Positions 39,280 to 47,252 of a DNA stretch of 64,000 bases are shown piece by piece. The translations under genes and the position numbers were made by a program. The stretch is from positions 92,864 to 156,863 of the forward strand of contig CAKSNH010000003.1 in the NCBI GenBank assembly GCA_934476075.1, given 5' to 3'. Source of the stretch: an uncultured Clostridia bacterium. Lineage in GTDB: Bacteria > Bacillota > Clostridia > UBA1381. Below the pieces are notes generated by a model, which ran no database searches, was not told the DNA's origin, and was given only the letters and a program-made list of their open reading frames with translations. The first letter of the stretch is position 1. Each line of letters opens with the position of its first letter.

Positions 39280-39480
39280 ATGAAATCAAAAACAGTTGCA
39301 ATCGTTCTATCAATTCTATTGGGTGAACTTGGTGTTGACAGATTCTATCTTGGCTATACGGGTCTTGGCATTGTAAAGCTTATCACCTGCGGCGGATTCG
39401 GTATCTGGTGGCTTATTGACCTTATCATGATTATTACAGGCAAATTGAAACCGGCTGACGGTTCGGATTACCAAGAATAA
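39280..39480 (+). CDS. TM2 domain membrane protein
   Basis: A 66-residue protein with two spans. The pattern KSKTVAIVLSILLGELGVDR, FYLGYTGLGIVKLITCGGFG and IWWLIDLIMI is the TM2 domain. Function in bacteria is unknown; it is often found with stress or envelope genes. AAGGGGGAC ribosome binding site. Confidence 0.9.
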   Translation: MKSKTVAIVLSILLGELGVDRFYLGYTGLGIVKLITCGGFGIWWLIDLIMIITGKLKPADGSDYQE

Positions 39481-39534
39481 TACAAATAAACATAAACTAT
39501 ATTAACGGTTATTTTAAGAAAGGAATTTAAAAAA

Positions 39535-39972
39535 ATGAAAAAGTTTTTATCAATGGCAATTATTACAGCAATGATGGTATCAGTATGTGCAGGCTGCGGT
39601 TCTGATGCAGATGATGAAAAGACATCAACACCTTCATCAAGCACATCATCTTCATCAACAACAGCTTCATCAAGCACATCATCTTCATCAGATTCTTCTT
39701 CAAGCGAAGGTGTTTCAGATGAAACATTCGGTCAAATCCAAGATTTGTATGCACAGCTTGTTGACTTGCACAACACTATCGTAGACGCTACAAACAATGG
39801 TCAGCTTCAACTTAACGACGAACAAACAAAGTATGTAAACGAGGCTGCTGACCTTATCAATGAAATGGGCGAACTTGACAAATCAGAATTCAAGTCAGAG
39901 GACGACGCTGTTGCAATCGCTGAATCAATCGGTCAGCTTGCAGAAGCTTTGGGAACAATCGTTGGTGCATAA
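39535..39972 (+). CDS. Ser/Thr-rich lipoprotein
   Basis: A 145-residue protein with a lipoprotein signal (MKKFLSMAIITAMMVSVCAG and then Cys). The linker after the Cys is about 40 residues of Ser/Thr, then a helical domain (QIQDLYAQLVDLHNTIVDAT ... SIGQLAEALGTIVG). It is anchored outside the membrane; function unknown. Third gene of the operon from 38857. Confidence 0.8.
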   Translation: MKKFLSMAIITAMMVSVCAGCGSDADDEKTSTPSSSTSSSSTTASSSTSSSSDSSSSEGVSDETFGQIQDLYAQLVDLHNTIVDATNNGQLQLNDEQTKYVNEAADLINEMGELDKSEFKSEDDAVAIAESIGQLAEALGTIVGA

Positions 39973-40004
39973 TAATTTCCTATAAATTAAAAAAATAGTA
40001 TACT

Positions 40005-40045
40005 ATAATTGCAGTCCGGCCGATTAAGGGTTGGGCTGTAATTAT
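40005..40045 (+). promoter_or_regulatory. Hairpin leader before the clostripain gene
   Basis: ATAATTGCAGTCC pairs with GGGCTGTAATTAT around a loop of 15 bases, 20 bases ahead of the start codon. No T-tract directly after it. Role unclear. Confidence 0.4.
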
Positions 40046-40065
40046 ATATTAAGAAAAGGTAATAT

Positions 40066-42054
40066 ATGAAAAAGAATAATAAAGGTTGTCTGATTGGAAT
40101 TATTATTGCGGCGGCAGTGATGTTTTTTATTGCTGCGGTAATTGTAATAGGTGTAGTTATTTTCGGCGGTGACGAGAGTGATGTCAAAAACGTAAACCTT
40201 AACATACCTAATCTGCGTGAACATTATACTCAGCTTACGGGCAATGATACGGCTACCGTAATGGTATATGTAATCGGTTCGGACTTGGAGTCGGACGGCG
40301 GCTGTGCGTCTGAGGATATAAGCGAAATGCTTTCCGCCGAACTGGGCGAGAATGTGAACGTGATTATCCAGACGGGCGGAGCGAGTGAGTGGACTAATCC
40401 TATGATTAGTTCCGACACCTGTCAGCGATTTTCGATAGACGGCAATAACCTTACCCCTGTTGCCGACATCGGACTGGTCAATATGGCAGAGCCGTCCACG
40501 CTTACCGATTTTATATCATGGGCTGCCGGCTACAAACCCGCAAACAGATATGAACTTATTTTTTGGGACCATGGCGGCGGTACTGCGGTAGGCTACGGTG
40601 TTGACGAGAATTTCCCCGACAGCTGTCTTGAACTTTCCGACATTGCACAGGCGATAGGAGCAAGCGGTGTTAAGTTTGATTTTGTGGGGTTTGACGCCTG
40701 TCTTATGGGCACTGTCGAAACGGCGTATATGTTAGAGCCGTATGCGGACTATCTTATCGCCTCGGAGGAAACAGAGCCGGGTTCGGGCTGGTATTATACG
40801 AACTGGCTTACAAAGCTTTCGGAAAACTCGTCTATGGGTACGGTGGAACTTGCTAAAATAATCATAGACGATTTTGTGGAAGGGCCTGATGTGTCATTCT
40901 TTGACACGAATACTCTTTCGGTTACAGAACTTCGTGAAATCCCGTATTTGTATGAAAAACTCTGCGGTTTTATGCGTAATTCAACTAATGTATTGACATC
41001 GGATTTTGATAAAATATCAAATGCCCGTGCCAATGCAAAAGATTTCGGTGATGGTGGTTTTGAGCAGATAGATATATTGGATTATGTGAAAAAGAGCGGA
41101 ATTGACGGAGCAGAGGATTTGCAGAATGCCGTGCTTAGTGCGGTTAAGTATTCAAATTCAAACACCGTAAATGCAAATGGTTTGGCGATGTATTTCCCAT
41201 ATGACGTTCCCGAATATTACGAACAGATGCTTGCGGAACTCGAAAAAATAGGTTACGGCGGTGATTGTACCGGATTTTTCTCGCAGTTTATTAATATCAT
41301 GGTCGGCGGTCAGACCAATATGCAGTCCTCGCCGAACTCCGCACCGTCCGAAACCGATTATTCGTCATATTCATGGTATGACGAGGAAAGCACATCGGAT
41401 ATTGACTATTCGGAAAGCAATTACAGCGAAAAGGAGCTTATCGACAAGGGCGATTATTACGCACTGCATATGTCGGAAAGCGAATGGGATAAAATCACCT
41501 ATGCCGAGCTGTGGCTGTATATTGATGACGGAGAGGGTTATATAGATTTCGGAACGGACAATATGTATGAATTTGACGATGACGGCGATTTAAAAGTCGA
41601 TTTTGATTATACATGGGTAGCACTTAACTCGCAGCCTGTACCGTTCTTTGCGGAATATGAAAATAAGACCGATGACGGTTCGTGGTGCACATACGGATAT
41701 GTTCCCGCATTGCTGAACGGTGAGGATATGATTGATATAATGGTGTATTGGGATAACAACCACACCGACGGCTACGTTGCCGGATACAGATATTCCGATG
41801 ATGATATGACTCCGGCGGGCAAGGGCTGGAAACAGTTTAAAAACGGTGACAAAATAGAGTATGTATGCGATTATTACACATACGACGGTGAATATGATGA
41901 TTGGTATATATGGAGCGAACCACTCGTATATAACGGAAATATAACAGTCAGCTATGAAAATATAGGTGACGTAGACACAAATATATGCTTTATGCTGAAA
42001 GACGTTTATAACAACAGTTTCTTTACCGAAAGTGTAGAATTATCGATTGGCTAG
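40066..42054 (+). CDS. Clostripain-family (C11) cysteine peptidase, membrane-anchored
   Basis: A 662-residue protein. An N-terminal span (GIIIAAAVMFFIAAVIVIGV) is followed by a C11 peptidase domain with catalytic His in FWDHGGGTAVGYG and Cys in VGFDACLMGTVET. The last 200 residues after a Ser-rich linker are an accessory beta domain. Clostripain-type enzymes cut after Arg or Lys. It acts outside the cell membrane. AAGGTAATAT ribosome binding site. Confidence 0.92.
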   Translation: MKKNNKGCLIGIIIAAAVMFFIAAVIVIGVVIFGGDESDVKNVNLNIPNLREHYTQLTGNDTATVMVYVIGSDLESDGGCASEDISEMLSAELGENVNVIIQTGGASEWTNPMISSDTCQRFSIDGNNLTPVADIGLVNMAEPSTLTDFISWAAGYKPANRYELIFWDHGGGTAVGYGVDENFPDSCLELSDIAQAIGASGVKFDFVGFDACLMGTVETAYMLEPYADYLIASEETEPGSGWYYTNWLTKLSENSSMGTVELAKIIIDDFVEGPDVSFFDTNTLSVTELREIPYLYEKLCGFMRNSTNVLTSDFDKISNARANAKDFGDGGFEQIDILDYVKKSGIDGAEDLQNAVLSAVKYSNSNTVNANGLAMYFPYDVPEYYEQMLAELEKIGYGGDCTGFFSQFINIMVGGQTNMQSSPNSAPSETDYSSYSWYDEESTSDIDYSESNYSEKELIDKGDYYALHMSESEWDKITYAELWLYIDDGEGYIDFGTDNMYEFDDDGDLKVDFDYTWVALNSQPVPFFAEYENKTDDGSWCTYGYVPALLNGEDMIDIMVYWDNNHTDGYVAGYRYSDDDMTPAGKGWKQFKNGDKIEYVCDYYTYDGEYDDWYIWSEPLVYNGNITVSYENIGDVDTNICFMLKDVYNNSFFTESVELSIG

Positions 42055-42080
42055 GAAATTGTGAAATAATATGATAACAA

Positions 42081-42120
42081 CAGAACAGGGAATACCGTGA
42101 GGTATTCCCTGTTTTGTTGT
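42081..42120. terminator. Bidirectional terminator between clostripain and XRE genes
   Basis: ACAGGGAATACC and GGTATTCCCTGT with a four-base loop; T-rich on the right, A-rich on the left. Confidence 0.85.
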
Positions 42121-42121
42121 A

Positions 42122-42451
42122 TTACTGAATTTTTTTGTTTGCCAAACCGCTTAAATATGCCAGTGCCAATTTTTTGTTGTTTTCATCGAGATTATCCCAT
42201 AATGACAATATATTTATCTGTTCGGGTGTTAATTCCACAACACTTTCCTCGTCGGCAAAAAACTGCGATAATGTAATATTAAAACCATTGCATATTTTTA
42301 TTAATGTAGCAACAGACGGTGCATTTGTTTTGAGTATCATTGTATTTAAAGTAGAGTATGGAATTTTTGAGTTTTTGGCTAATTTATAATACGACCAATT
42401 TCTTTGACTGCATAATAATTTAATACGTTCAATAACGTCAAACTCGTACAA
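42122..42451 (-). CDS. XRE-family transcriptional regulator
   Basis: A 109-residue protein with a helix-turn-helix in residues 5-60 (SYYKLAKNSKIPYSTLNTMI, then SVATLIKICNGFNITLSQFF) and a short helical tail. Start TTG at 42451 behind GGGGGTG; ATG 42472 and GTG 42460 are in frame but without good sites. Targets unknown. It stands alone between a terminator and the dapL gene. Confidence 0.85.
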   Translation of the reverse strand: MYEFDVIERIKLLCSQRNWSYYKLAKNSKIPYSTLNTMILKTNAPSVATLIKICNGFNITLSQFFADEESVVELTPEQINILSLWDNLDENNKKLALAYLSGLANKKIQ

Positions 42452-42475
42452 TAAATTCACCCCCAAATGCATAAA

Positions 42476-43696
42476 TTACTTTTTCAGCAATACCTTAATT
42501 CTTTCCATTGCCTCTTTTGTAGCGTCGGCATCGCCGAATGCGGTCAGTCTGATGTAGTGTTCACCGCTAGGACCAAATCCCACACCCGGAGTAGTTACCA
42601 CGTTAGCCTGTTCAAGCAGCATATCAAAGAAATCCCACGATTTCATATTGTCGGGAGTTTTTGCCCAGATGTATGGTGCGTTCACACCGCCGTAAACGGT
42701 AAGTCCCGCATCTGTCAAAGCCTCACGGATTACCTTTGCATTGTTCATATAATATGCAATGGTTTCCTTAACTTCTTTTTGTCCCTGCTCTGTGTATACG
42801 GCTGCTGCGGCTTTTTGCACAACATACGGTACGCCGTTGAATTTGGTTGTCTGTCTGCGCAGCCATAAACCGTTTACAGATACACCGTCAACCGTCAATG
42901 ACTTTGGAATTACAGTATACGCACATCTTGTACCCGTAAAGCCGGCTGTCTTTGAAAAACTTCTGAACTCAATCGCACATTCCTTCGCACCCTCAATTTC
43001 AAATATACTGTGCGGAACGTCCTCGTCCTGAATAAATGCTTCATATGCGGAATCGTAAAGAATGATTGCTTTATTTTTAAGTGCATAGTCAACCCACACT
43101 TTAAGCTGGTCACGGGTAGCCGCCATACCTGTCGGATTGTTCGGGAAACACAAATAAATCAAGTCCGGAGTTTCTTCCGGCAGACTCGGCAAAAATCCGT
43201 TTTTTTCCAAACACGGCATATACACAAGATTTGTCCACTTGTCATCATCGCCGAAATCGCCCGCACGACCTGCCATAGCATTTGTATCTACATAAACGGG
43301 ATAAACCGGGTCGCACACCGCAACTTTGTTGTCGATAGAGAAAATGTCCGTGATATTACCTGTATCGCTCTTTGCACCGTCCGATACAAATACTTCGTCG
43401 GGAGCAATGTCGATACCACGTTTTTTGTAATCGTTTTCAACGATAAGGTTTCTCAAAAAGTCATAGCCCTGTTCAGGACCGTAACCGTGAAATCCGTCAA
43501 AAGTACCCATATCGTCAACCGCACTGTGCATAGCCTTGATAACACTGTCGGCAAGCGGACGAGTAACGTCGCCGATACCCATGCGAATCAGTTTTTTATC
43601 GGGATTTTTTGCCGAATATTCATTTACCTTTCTTGCGATTGTCGAAAACAAATAACTTCCCGGTAACTTTAAATAATTTTCATTAACTTTAACCAT
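42476..43696 (-). CDS. dapL: LL-diaminopimelate aminotransferase
   Basis: A 406-residue class I aminotransferase that turns tetrahydrodipicolinate into LL-diaminopimelate in one step of lysine and peptidoglycan synthesis. MVKVNENYLKLPGSYLFSTI is the family start, FPNNPTGMAATRDQLKVW and the PLP lysine segment FRSFSKTAGFTGTRC are visible. dapF follows directly in the same operon. Confidence 0.96.
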   Translation of the reverse strand: MVKVNENYLKLPGSYLFSTIARKVNEYSAKNPDKKLIRMGIGDVTRPLADSVIKAMHSAVDDMGTFDGFHGYGPEQGYDFLRNLIVENDYKKRGIDIAPDEVFVSDGAKSDTGNITDIFSIDNKVAVCDPVYPVYVDTNAMAGRAGDFGDDDKWTNLVYMPCLEKNGFLPSLPEETPDLIYLCFPNNPTGMAATRDQLKVWVDYALKNKAIILYDSAYEAFIQDEDVPHSIFEIEGAKECAIEFRSFSKTAGFTGTRCAYTVIPKSLTVDGVSVNGLWLRRQTTKFNGVPYVVQKAAAAVYTEQGQKEVKETIAYYMNNAKVIREALTDAGLTVYGGVNAPYIWAKTPDNMKSWDFFDMLLEQANVVTTPGVGFGPSGEHYIRLTAFGDADATKEAMERIKVLLKK

Positions 43697-43720
43697 TTTA
43701 CAAATTCCTTTCTTATCATA

Positions 43721-44563
43721 TTACAGATTAACTTCGCCGTCAAAAACAAACTCGGCAGGACCTGTCATATATACCTTATTTTCGTCTTTGTCCCATTCAA
43801 TGTGCAGTGTACCGCCAAGCAATACCAAATCAGCCTCTTTCTCAACCTTACCGCAAAGCACCGCCGCAACAAGGCTTGCACAAGCACCCGTACCGCATGC
43901 AAGCGTTTCGCCCGCACCACGTTCCCACACACGCATTTTCAATGTGTGGTCATCAACGGGATACACAAACTCCGTATTAATTCTGCGTGGGAATAACGGG
44001 TGATTTTCAAATTTAGGGCCGATTTTCTCTATTTCCAGATTGTCAACCTCGCTCACATCGTCCATGAAAAGCACGGCATGAGGGTTTCCCATAGATACGC
44101 ACGTTACGGCATACTCTTTTCCGTCCACCTCGACAGGCTGCTCTATAAATCTGTCCAAGTCGGAGCTTACGGGAATTTTTGCCGGCACAAGCTCCGGACT
44201 TCCCATATTTACACGCACCGTCTTAACCGCACCGTCAACTACATTAAGGTCAAGTATTTTTATCCCCGCAAGGGTTTCCAGCGTGATTGTGGTTTTGTCG
44301 GTCAAACCCTTGTCATATACATATTTTCCGACGCATCTTGTGGCATTTCCGCACATTTCCGCCTGTGTGCCGTCCGAATTGTACATATCCATTCTGAAAT
44401 CCGCCTTGTCCGACGGGCATATAAGCACCAATCCGTCCGAGCCAATCCCGAAATGACGGTCGCTCAGTTTCTTTGCGGTTTCGTTTACGTTCGGTACTGT
44501 TTCCTCAAAACAATTTACATATATATAATCATTTCCCGCACCGTGCATTTTTGTAAATTTCAT
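43721..44563 (-). CDS. dapF: Diaminopimelate epimerase
   Basis: A 280-residue enzyme converting LL- to meso-diaminopimelate. The two catalytic cysteines are in EMCGNATRC and LACGTGACAS. Upstream of dapL on the minus strand with a 24-base gap; the two give consecutive steps. Confidence 0.97.
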   Translation of the reverse strand: MKFTKMHGAGNDYIYVNCFEETVPNVNETAKKLSDRHFGIGSDGLVLICPSDKADFRMDMYNSDGTQAEMCGNATRCVGKYVYDKGLTDKTTITLETLAGIKILDLNVVDGAVKTVRVNMGSPELVPAKIPVSSDLDRFIEQPVEVDGKEYAVTCVSMGNPHAVLFMDDVSEVDNLEIEKIGPKFENHPLFPRRINTEFVYPVDDHTLKMRVWERGAGETLACGTGACASLVAAVLCGKVEKEADLVLLGGTLHIEWDKDENKVYMTGPAEFVFDGEVNL

Positions 44564-44574
44564 ATACAGCCTCC

Positions 44575-45096
44575 TTAGCTTAAAATCAGACGAGCCGTGT
44601 CTATCATTTTGACACCTGCGTCCATACTGCGTTTTTGTATAAATCTGTGTGCCTGTTCCTCCGTCATCATATGACGTTCCATAAGCAGCAGTTTCGCCTG
44701 TTCTATAATTTTCTTTTCTTCCTCTTTGCGTCTTGTTTTCAGTGATTTGTGCTGCGTCTGTCCGTGCAGAAGAATATTGACCGATGATGCAAGTTCTACG
44801 TTGTTTGTCGGCAGTTTCAGCACAAATATATCACTGCTTATCATGTCGCATTGATTAACGGTGGCAATAACCATAAGCGAGAATGTTTTCGGCAAATCCT
44901 CGTAAATGCTGTCTGCGGTAGCATCGGGCAGTTTAAACCCCGTTATAACCACACCGCCGTCCAACTCCTCGATATAACGCATAAGCTCCGCTTTTGAATG
45001 ACATATCCCGCTCACCAAAATACCACTGCTGTCAAGCATTCTTTTAATTTTTTGCGATACTTCCTCTTTGATGAAAGCAAGAACAATGGATTCCAT
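44575..45096 (-). CDS. ANTAR-domain antitermination regulator
   Basis: A 173-residue protein. The first 115 residues resemble a degenerate receiver domain, and the last 60 (EEEKKIIEQAKLLLMERHMM, then EEQAHRFIQKRSMDAGVKMI) are an ANTAR RNA-binding domain. ANTAR proteins bind hairpins in nascent leaders and prevent termination. It is encoded directly after glnA, whose leader has a terminator, so glnA is a candidate target. Confidence 0.92.
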   Translation of the reverse strand: MESIVLAFIKEEVSQKIKRMLDSSGILVSGICHSKAELMRYIEELDGGVVITGFKLPDATADSIYEDLPKTFSLMVIATVNQCDMISSDIFVLKLPTNNVELASSVNILLHGQTQHKSLKTRRKEEEKKIIEQAKLLLMERHMMTEEQAHRFIQKRSMDAGVKMIDTARLILS

Positions 45097-45171
45097 AGCA
45101 AGTCTCCTTTATATATAGCTCCAAATCTTCCCCAAGCCGAATACTATATAACCCTAAATAATATGCAAGCC

Positions 45172-46503
45172 TTAATAGATAATCAAATACTTATCTATTT
45201 CCCATTGACTTATTCTTGCCCGATACTCGTCATATTCTTTTTCCTTTGCCGCAACATAGGAATTGAAAAGATGTTCCCCGATAACATCACGCACAAAGTC
45301 CGATTTTTTCGCAATGTTAAGTGCCTCACGCAAGCTGATAGGCAGGTTTTCTATGCCGAGTGCCTTTCTTTCGGAATCTGTCATTTTGAAAATGTTTGTG
45401 TCCACGCTAGGCGGCGGAGTAAGATTTTGCCTGATACCCTCCAACCCCGATGCAAGGCAAGCCGCAATAACCAGATACGGATTTGCCGACGGGTCGGGAC
45501 TTCTAAGCTCGATACGGGTATCGTTGCCTCTGCCCGAAGGTATTCTTACCAAAAGACTTCTGTTATTTGCCGACCATGCGATATAGCACGGTGCTTCATA
45601 GCCCGGAACCAATCTCTTGTACGAATTTACAAGCGGATTGATAACAAATGAAAATTCGGGAGTATACTTCAAAATACCCGCTAAGAAATTGTATGCAATC
45701 TTGCTCAGACCGAGTTTGTCGGTCGGGTCATCGAATACGTTCACGCCGTCCTTTTTAAGCGACATATTAATGTGCATACCCGAACCGCTGATGTCATAGA
45801 TAGGTTTCGGCATGAAAGTTGCGTGCATACCGTGACGGCGGGCGATTGTTTTAACAACCAATTTGAATGTCACAATACGGTCGGCGGTAGATAATGCGTC
45901 ATCGTATCGAAAATCAATTTCGTGCTGACCCTTTGCCACTTCATGGTGTGACGATTCTATTTCAAAGTCCATATCCTCCAATGTAAGGCATATGTCACGG
46001 CGGCAGTTTTCACCGTTGTCGATAGGGGCTAAATCAAAATATCCGCCCTCGTCATTGGTTTGGTTTGTAGGGTTGCCGTCCTCGTCGGTATTAAATAGGA
46101 AGAACTCACATTCAGGACCTACGTCAAATTCATAACCCATCTCTTTTGCCTGTGCGATAACCTTTTTAAGCACATAACGTGGGTTTCCCTCAAACGGGTG
46201 TCCGTCCGCCGTGTATATATCGCATATCAGACGTGCAACCTTGCCCTGCTGCGGACGCCACGGGAATATTTCAAATGTATCCAAGTCGGGCACCAAATAC
46301 ATATCCGATTCTTCAACACGAACAAATCCTTCAATCGCCGCACCGTCAAATTTCATTCGGTTGTCAAGCGTTTTTTCAAGCTGTGATGTGGTGATTGCTA
46401 TGTTTTTTATTCTGCCAAAAATGTCTGTGAATTGAAGTCTGATAAATTTTACGTCTTCTTCCTCAACTAAATCAATAATATCTTGTTTAGTATATTGTCC
46501 CAT
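45172..46503 (-). CDS. glnA: Glutamine synthetase, type I
   Basis: A 443-residue enzyme making glutamine from glutamate, ammonia and ATP. Signatures are FTDIFGRIKN near residue 30, DGAAIEGFVRVEESDMYL, the metal site HEVAKGQHEIDFRY and KPIYDISGSGMHINMSL. No adenylylation-loop Tyr motif of the beta type is seen, as usual in Firmicutes GSI-alpha. ATG 46503 with GGAAG. Next gene downstream encodes the ANTAR regulator. Confidence 0.97.
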   Translation of the reverse strand: MGQYTKQDIIDLVEEEDVKFIRLQFTDIFGRIKNIAITTSQLEKTLDNRMKFDGAAIEGFVRVEESDMYLVPDLDTFEIFPWRPQQGKVARLICDIYTADGHPFEGNPRYVLKKVIAQAKEMGYEFDVGPECEFFLFNTDEDGNPTNQTNDEGGYFDLAPIDNGENCRRDICLTLEDMDFEIESSHHEVAKGQHEIDFRYDDALSTADRIVTFKLVVKTIARRHGMHATFMPKPIYDISGSGMHINMSLKKDGVNVFDDPTDKLGLSKIAYNFLAGILKYTPEFSFVINPLVNSYKRLVPGYEAPCYIAWSANNRSLLVRIPSGRGNDTRIELRSPDPSANPYLVIAACLASGLEGIRQNLTPPPSVDTNIFKMTDSERKALGIENLPISLREALNIAKKSDFVRDVIGEHLFNSYVAAKEKEYDEYRARISQWEIDKYLIIY

Positions 46504-46525
46504 TTCGACACTTCCTTTTTTATTA

Positions 46526-46568
46526 TTTTTCGTCATTGTGTTTACGCAATTTCCTACAAATTAAAAAA
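46526..46568 (-). repeat. Dispersed hairpin repeat element, partial copy D
   Basis: About 43 bp that match one end of copies A-C (AATTTGTAGGAAATTGCG and CAATGACGAAAAAT on the minus strand). It starts at the T-tract of the glnA leader terminator. The rest of the element is missing. Confidence 0.6.
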
Positions 46569-46598
46569 TGGCATTCCAAAAAAGATTGGAACGCCATT
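46561..46598 (-). terminator. Terminator hairpin in the glnA leader
   Basis: On the minus strand AATGGCGTTCCAA pairs with TTGGAATGCCATT around a six-base loop (TCTTTT) and is followed by TTTTTT. It lies only about 6 bases behind the predicted glnA transcription start and 60 bases before the glnA start codon. Confidence 0.8.
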
Positions 46599-46610
46599 GC
46601 TCTTATTTAC

Positions 46611-46639
46611 ATTCTAGCACAGACTAAATTGTATGTCAA
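46611..46639 (-). promoter_or_regulatory. glnA promoter
   Basis: Minus strand TTGACA, a 17-base spacer and TAGAAT. Confidence 0.7.
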
Positions 46640-46698
46640 TACAAAATTAGCTTAGGCTAAAAAATTTTTGTGAGTTTGTGCAGTACATAAAATAAATG

Positions 46699-46726
46699 TT
46701 GACAATAACGAAAAATTTGATATAAT
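46699..46726 (+). promoter_or_regulatory. Promoter of antisense RNA, locus copy 1
   Basis: TTGACA, 16-base spacer and TATAAT. The same sequence recurs at 47031-47058. Confidence 0.75.
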
Positions 46727-46732
46727 AAAGAT

Positions 46733-46827
46733 AGCAAAGGGATTACTGCTTTAAAGGCAGTTGGTCCGATTTAAGAGTTATAAGTTAAATAACTGCCACC
46801 ATTGGACCGGAGGGCAGTTATTTTTTT
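46733..46827 (+). ncRNA. Candidate antitoxin RNA of a type I toxin-antitoxin-like locus, copy 1
   Basis: A predicted RNA of about 95 nt with AAGGCAGTTGGTCC near the start and a terminator of AACTGCC/GGGCAGTT arms with seven T. Its 3' end overlaps the end of the toxin gene at 46818-46901 on the other strand. The toxin mRNA leader has the same GGCAGTTGGTC sequence. This resembles the convergent layout of par/Fst-like loci. Confidence 0.65.
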
Positions 46828-46901
46828 GTTATGTACTTCACTATCTGTTGTACACAAACCATGGTTAAAAATATAAATATATAATTTACATTCATATCCA
46901 T
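46818..46901 (-). CDS. Small membrane peptide, type I toxin candidate
   Basis: A 27-residue peptide, MDMNVNYIFIFLTMVCVQQI followed by VKYITKK. It has one hydrophobic segment and a basic end, the usual form of Fst/TxpA-like toxins. ATG 46901 with an AAGGGGGTGA ribosome binding site. It has its own promoter (46978-47006) and is covered at its 3' end by a counter-transcribed RNA. Toxicity is inferred. Confidence 0.65.
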   Translation of the reverse strand: MDMNVNYIFIFLTMVCVQQIVKYITKK

Positions 46902-46977
46902 AAAAATCACCCCCTTATCAAGGAAGTGACCAACTGCCCTTAAAATTCCCTTTGCTATTGGGTTAAAACCCAGAATT

Positions 46978-47006
46978 ATTATACAGAAAATAAAATATTT
47001 TGTCAA
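46978..47006 (-). promoter_or_regulatory. Promoter of the toxin-like gene at 46818
   Basis: Minus strand TTGACA, a 17-base spacer and TATAAT, giving a leader of about 70 bases that can pair internally (GGGTT/AACCC at its start). Confidence 0.7.
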
Positions 47007-47030
47007 TAAAGAAATATTGAAATTAAAATG

Positions 47031-47058
47031 TTGACAATAACGAAAAATTTGATATAAT
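47031..47058 (+). promoter_or_regulatory. Promoter of antisense RNA, locus copy 2
   Basis: TTGACA, 16-base spacer and TATAAT, identical to the copy at 46699. Confidence 0.7.
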
Positions 47059-47064
47059 AAAAAT

Positions 47065-47154
47065 AGCAAAAGGATTACTGATTTAAAGGCAGTTGGTCCG
47101 ACGTTTTTAGTTATAAATAACTGCTAACTTTGGTCGGTGGGCAGTTATTTTTTT
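47065..47154 (+). ncRNA. Candidate antitoxin RNA, copy 2
   Basis: A second version of the RNA at 46733-46827, about 80 percent alike by eye, with its own terminator. Since the toxin opposite it is truncated, it may now be an orphan antitoxin. Confidence 0.6.
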
Positions 47155-47203
47155 GTTATGTACTTTACAATTTGTTGTACACAAACTATGGTTAGAAAGA
47201 TAA
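47145..47203 (-). pseudogene. Truncated second copy of the membrane toxin gene
   Basis: The frame ends FLTIVCVQQIVKYITKK, the same end as the peptide at 46818-46901, but the 5' part with start codon, ribosome binding site and promoter is missing. The sequence runs instead into the pgm terminator hairpin. Confidence 0.75.
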
Positions 47204-47241
47204 AAACCTGCTGAAACTTTGACAGTTACAGCAGGTTTTTA
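47202..47241 (-). terminator. pgm terminator
   Basis: On the minus strand AACCTGCTG and CAGCAGGTT arms, followed by TTTTT. Confidence 0.8.
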
Positions 47242-47252
47242 TTTTAAATTTA

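Noticed and set aside
46818..47069. 83-codon version of the small toxin-like gene
   Set aside because: The first 56 codons would cover the toxin promoter and leader. The ATG at 46901 has the ribosome binding site and lies downstream of the predicted transcription start.
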